From assembly GCA_019694165.1 (NCBI GenBank), contig JAIBCL010000029.1, positions 1-64,000 on the forward strand: a DNA stretch of 64,000 bases, read 5' to 3'. The translations under genes were made by a program, and so were the position numbers. This DNA comes from Verrucomicrobiaceae bacterium. GTDB taxonomy: Bacteria > Verrucomicrobiota > Verrucomicrobiia > Verrucomicrobiales > Verrucomicrobiaceae. Below are positions 60,184 to 64,000 of this stretch, piece by piece; positions within the stretch are counted from its first letter, which is position 1; each line of letters starts with the position of its first letter. A model generated the notes under the pieces. That model did not search any database. It was given only the letters and a program-made list of their open reading frames with translations, and was not told where the DNA came from.

Positions 60184-61565
60184 GCGACGAAGCGTCGTGC
60201 CTCCAGCACCTTGAGCGGGTTGAGTTGATGCGCGGGATTGAAGGCGGCGGGCACAGCGAGTTGCAGGCGCATCGAGTCGGGCCCGAAGACGAGCGGCATG
60301 TAGGCGGCCTTGTCGTTGCCGATGCCGTGCTCGCCGCTGAGCGTGCCGCCGACTTCGATCACGCGCTTCATGAGCGCCTTGCTGATGTGCTCCACCTTTT
60401 CGAGATCGCCGGGCTTGCGCGAGTTGAAGAGGAAGTTCGGATGCAGGTTGCCATCGCCTGCGTGGAAGATGTTCACGGCAGGAATGCCAGCGGCATCGGC
60501 TTCGTCATAGACGAGCTGCAAAACCTCGGCGAGCGCGCGCTTGGGAATGACCGCGTCCTGCACCACGAAGTCGGCGCTGAGCTGACCCATCAAACCACCA
60601 GCGGCTTTGCGTGCCTTCCACAGCTTCATGCGCGTGGGTTCGTCATCGCTGAAGACCACATCGTCCGAGCCCGCGTCGCGCAGGAGTTTCGCAATGCTTT
60701 GCACGCGAGCATCGACGAGCGCCGCGGGGCCATCGATCTCCGTGAGCAGCATGAATGAGCCTTTGGGCAAACCGCACGCCATCTGACTTCCCTCCACCAT
60801 CGCAACGCCACGCGGATCGATCATCTCGATGGCGGCGGGATACGCGGGATGCGCGACGAGCGCGTGGATCGCGGCCTCGATGCTGCGCAAATCGGGATAC
60901 GTCGCGCGGAAGGTCCACACCTTCTCCGGCAGCGGCAGCAAGCGCAGCCAGAAGCGCGTGAACGCCGCGAGTGTTCCTTCGCTGCCAATCATGAAACGCT
61001 TCCAATCCTCGCGCCACGGACCGTGTCCGCCTGCGGGGCCGCCGAAACGATGCACGCTGCCATCGAGCATCACAGCCTCGACACCGAGCACGTAATTGCT
61101 GGTGACGCCGTAACGGAAGCAGTGAGCGCCGCCAGCATTTGACGCGATGTTGCCACCCAGCGTGCAGACCGGGCCACTCGATGGATCGGGCGGATAAAAC
61201 ACGCCGTGCGGTTTCAGCGCGGCATCGAGATCATTGAGCGCGACACCGCATTCGACCTCGCACCAGAAGCCTTCGACATTGATCTCGCGGATGCGTTTGA
61301 GCGACGACGTATGGACCACCACACCGCCCTGCGCTGCCACCGGTCCGCCGCTCAGCGACGTGCCCGCACCACGCAGGATCACCGGCACGCCGACCGACTT
61401 CGCACCGCGCATGAAGGCCACGAGTTCGTCTGCATCCGCCGGGATGACTACGGCATCCGGCATGAAACGCTTGTAGCCCAGGCCATCCGCCGAGTAGCCC
61501 GCGAGCTGCGCGGGCGAGGTGAGCACGCGACCGCGAGTGATGAGGGATTGGAGCTGGCGAAGCAT
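60180..61565 (-). CDS. glcD: Glycolate/D-lactate oxidase catalytic FAD subunit
   Basis: This 461-residue protein is standard for GlcD. The FAD-binding PCMH part has VPVILRGAGTSLSGGPVAAQGGVVVHTSSL and DPSSGPVCTLGGNIASNAGGAHCFRYGVTSNYVLGVEAVMLDG; the C-terminal part ends NIFHAGDGNLHPN and GEHGIGNDKAAYM, with the conserved His residues. It is the first gene of the glc set. The operon's own promoter should lie in the 184 bp between 61566 and the tRNA gene, but I see no convincing boxes or an operator like the one at 58052. Confidence 0.95.
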   Translation of the reverse strand: MLRQLQSLITRGRVLTSPAQLAGYSADGLGYKRFMPDAVVIPADADELVAFMRGAKSVGVPVILRGAGTSLSGGPVAAQGGVVVHTSSLKRIREINVEGFWCEVECGVALNDLDAALKPHGVFYPPDPSSGPVCTLGGNIASNAGGAHCFRYGVTSNYVLGVEAVMLDGSVHRFGGPAGGHGPWREDWKRFMIGSEGTLAAFTRFWLRLLPLPEKVWTFRATYPDLRSIEAAIHALVAHPAYPAAIEMIDPRGVAMVEGSQMACGLPKGSFMLLTEIDGPAALVDARVQSIAKLLRDAGSDDVVFSDDEPTRMKLWKARKAAGGLMGQLSADFVVQDAVIPKRALAEVLQLVYDEADAAGIPAVNIFHAGDGNLHPNFLFNSRKPGDLEKVEHISKALMKRVIEVGGTLSGEHGIGNDKAAYMPLVFGPDSMRLQLAVPAAFNPAHQLNPLKVLEARRFVA

Positions 61566-61749
61566 GAGTGTTCAGTGGAAGGGCTACATGTGACGCGTCA
61601 TCATCGAAATACAAGGAACGCGGCGGAAGGATGAGCGTGCTCGTTCGACCGGGCAGGGGAGGGCTGTCTGGGGCGGTGGCGGAACTGGGGTCCAAAACGG
61701 ATTGGACAAACGCTGTTTCGACTGTAAACACTGCGCCGTCACGGCCTTT

Positions 61750-61825
61750 GGGGGTATAGCTCAGTTGGTAGAGCGTCTCGTTCGCAATGAGAAGGTCAGG
61801 AGTTCGAATCTCCTTACCTCCACCA
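61750..61825 (+). tRNA. tRNA-Ala (anticodon CGC)
   Basis: A full 76-nt cloverleaf is present. The acceptor stem GGGGGTA pairs with TACCTCC and contains the G3:U70 pair that marks alanine tRNAs. The D arm has AGCTCAGTTGGTAGAGC; the anticodon loop TTCGCAA gives CGC, reading the GCG codon; the T arm has TTCGAAT. The CCA end is encoded. A CGC-anticodon alanine tRNA fits a high-GC genome. Confidence 0.96.
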
Positions 61826-62096
61826 GATCAGCCAGCCGGTGGCATCGTTGCGGGCCTGCGTAAAGCCATGCAGACCCAAGTTTGGTCGCCGTGGATTCGA
61901 GCCACCACCATGAAGTCCGCAAGCGCTTGCGTGTGCCGACGATGCAAGCCTGCGGCGAGCCAGCGTGTCATTCCGTGCGCCGTTCTTGCCTTCGCAGTGT
62001 GACATGGTTGCCCTCTTGTCGCAGCCTTCGTATGGTTTTGCGCAGGGTGCCGAAGGTGGCACGCGGCTTTCTAGAGACTTTCAAAAGTTCCCAACC

Positions 62097-64000
<1,904 letters not shown>

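Noticed and set aside
61885..61915. Second, degenerate tRNA end after tRNA-Ala (GTGGATTCGAGCCACCACC)
   Set aside because: It has a T-arm-like stem by chance but no acceptor, D arm or anticodon arm, and it does not repeat the tRNA-Ala 3' end, so it is not an attachment-site copy.

Overview
The window looks like a chromosomal piece of a Verrucomicrobiota bacterium, probably near Verrucomicrobium/Prosthecobacter; that placement is inference from gene content. The supporting traits are high GC, a dense set of secreted sulfatases, Planctomycete/Verrucomicrobia-type DUF1501, DUF1552 and DUF1592-DUF1585 cytochrome proteins with Tat or Sec signals, a PEP-CTERM protein, an SHD1-domain protein, and Gram-negative envelope genes (lpxA, murA, an AmiC-type amidase). 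No rRNA, CRISPR array or prophage was seen.

Layout. (1) 1-1.5 kb: the tail of an integron cassette array, with two complete cassettes (a secreted protein and a GNAT acetyltransferase) and three attC-like sites whose core is GTTCGCC. It is followed by debris: a 36-bp tandem repeat that may encode a tiny protein, and a remnant of a REP-associated transposase. (2) 2-19.8 kb: housekeeping and envelope genes. These include an FAH-family hydrolase, a MoxR-DUF58-VWA operon, a TlpA-like thioredoxin, a PEP-CTERM CAP protein, murA, lpxA, an amidase, a zinc alcohol dehydrogenase and a secreted zincin. (3) 20-29.3 kb, + strand: DUF1501 protein, sulfatase, then metX-DUF72-FAD oxidoreductase joined by ATGA overlaps, a 153-bp MITE, and two membrane-linked proteins. 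(4) 29.3-49.2 kb, almost all - strand: a long catabolic run. In transcription order it is two iduronate-sulfatase-like sulfatases, a secreted propeller protein, a D-2-hydroxyacid dehydrogenase, an SMP-30 lactonase, a broken MFS gene with a Y1 transposase element in its place, mqo, SDR, FAH hydrolase, ACS-type MFS transporter, fused E1 and E2 of a 2-oxoacid dehydrogenase, a membrane protein, SDR, and a diheme DUF1592 protein. (5) 49.2-57.4 kb: two DUF1552 proteins and a second DUF1592 diheme protein, with two toxin-antitoxin-like pairs on the opposite strand. (6) 57.4-61.6 kb: glcD-glcE-glcF followed by a FadR-type regulator with a double TGGTATACCA operator. (7) tRNA-Ala(CGC) and the start of clpB.

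How it may work together (inference): sulfatases release sugars from sulfated polymers; an ACS-type transporter imports a sugar acid; lactonase, SDR and FAH hydrolase resemble the non-phosphorylative deoxy-sugar-acid route that ends in pyruvate plus a hydroxyacid; E1/E2, GlcDEF and Mqo would handle those products. The sugar-acid dehydratase is missing, so the substrate is unknown.

The most unusual signals are repeats: a palindromic element (arms up to 28 bp, 11-nt loop) that lies in frame inside one coding sequence, as a half-copy in the same reading frame inside another, and once between E1 and E2; a Y1 transposase bracketed by mirrored 64-bp REP-like units; a MITE with a clean 9-bp target duplication; and the integron with unusual attC cores.
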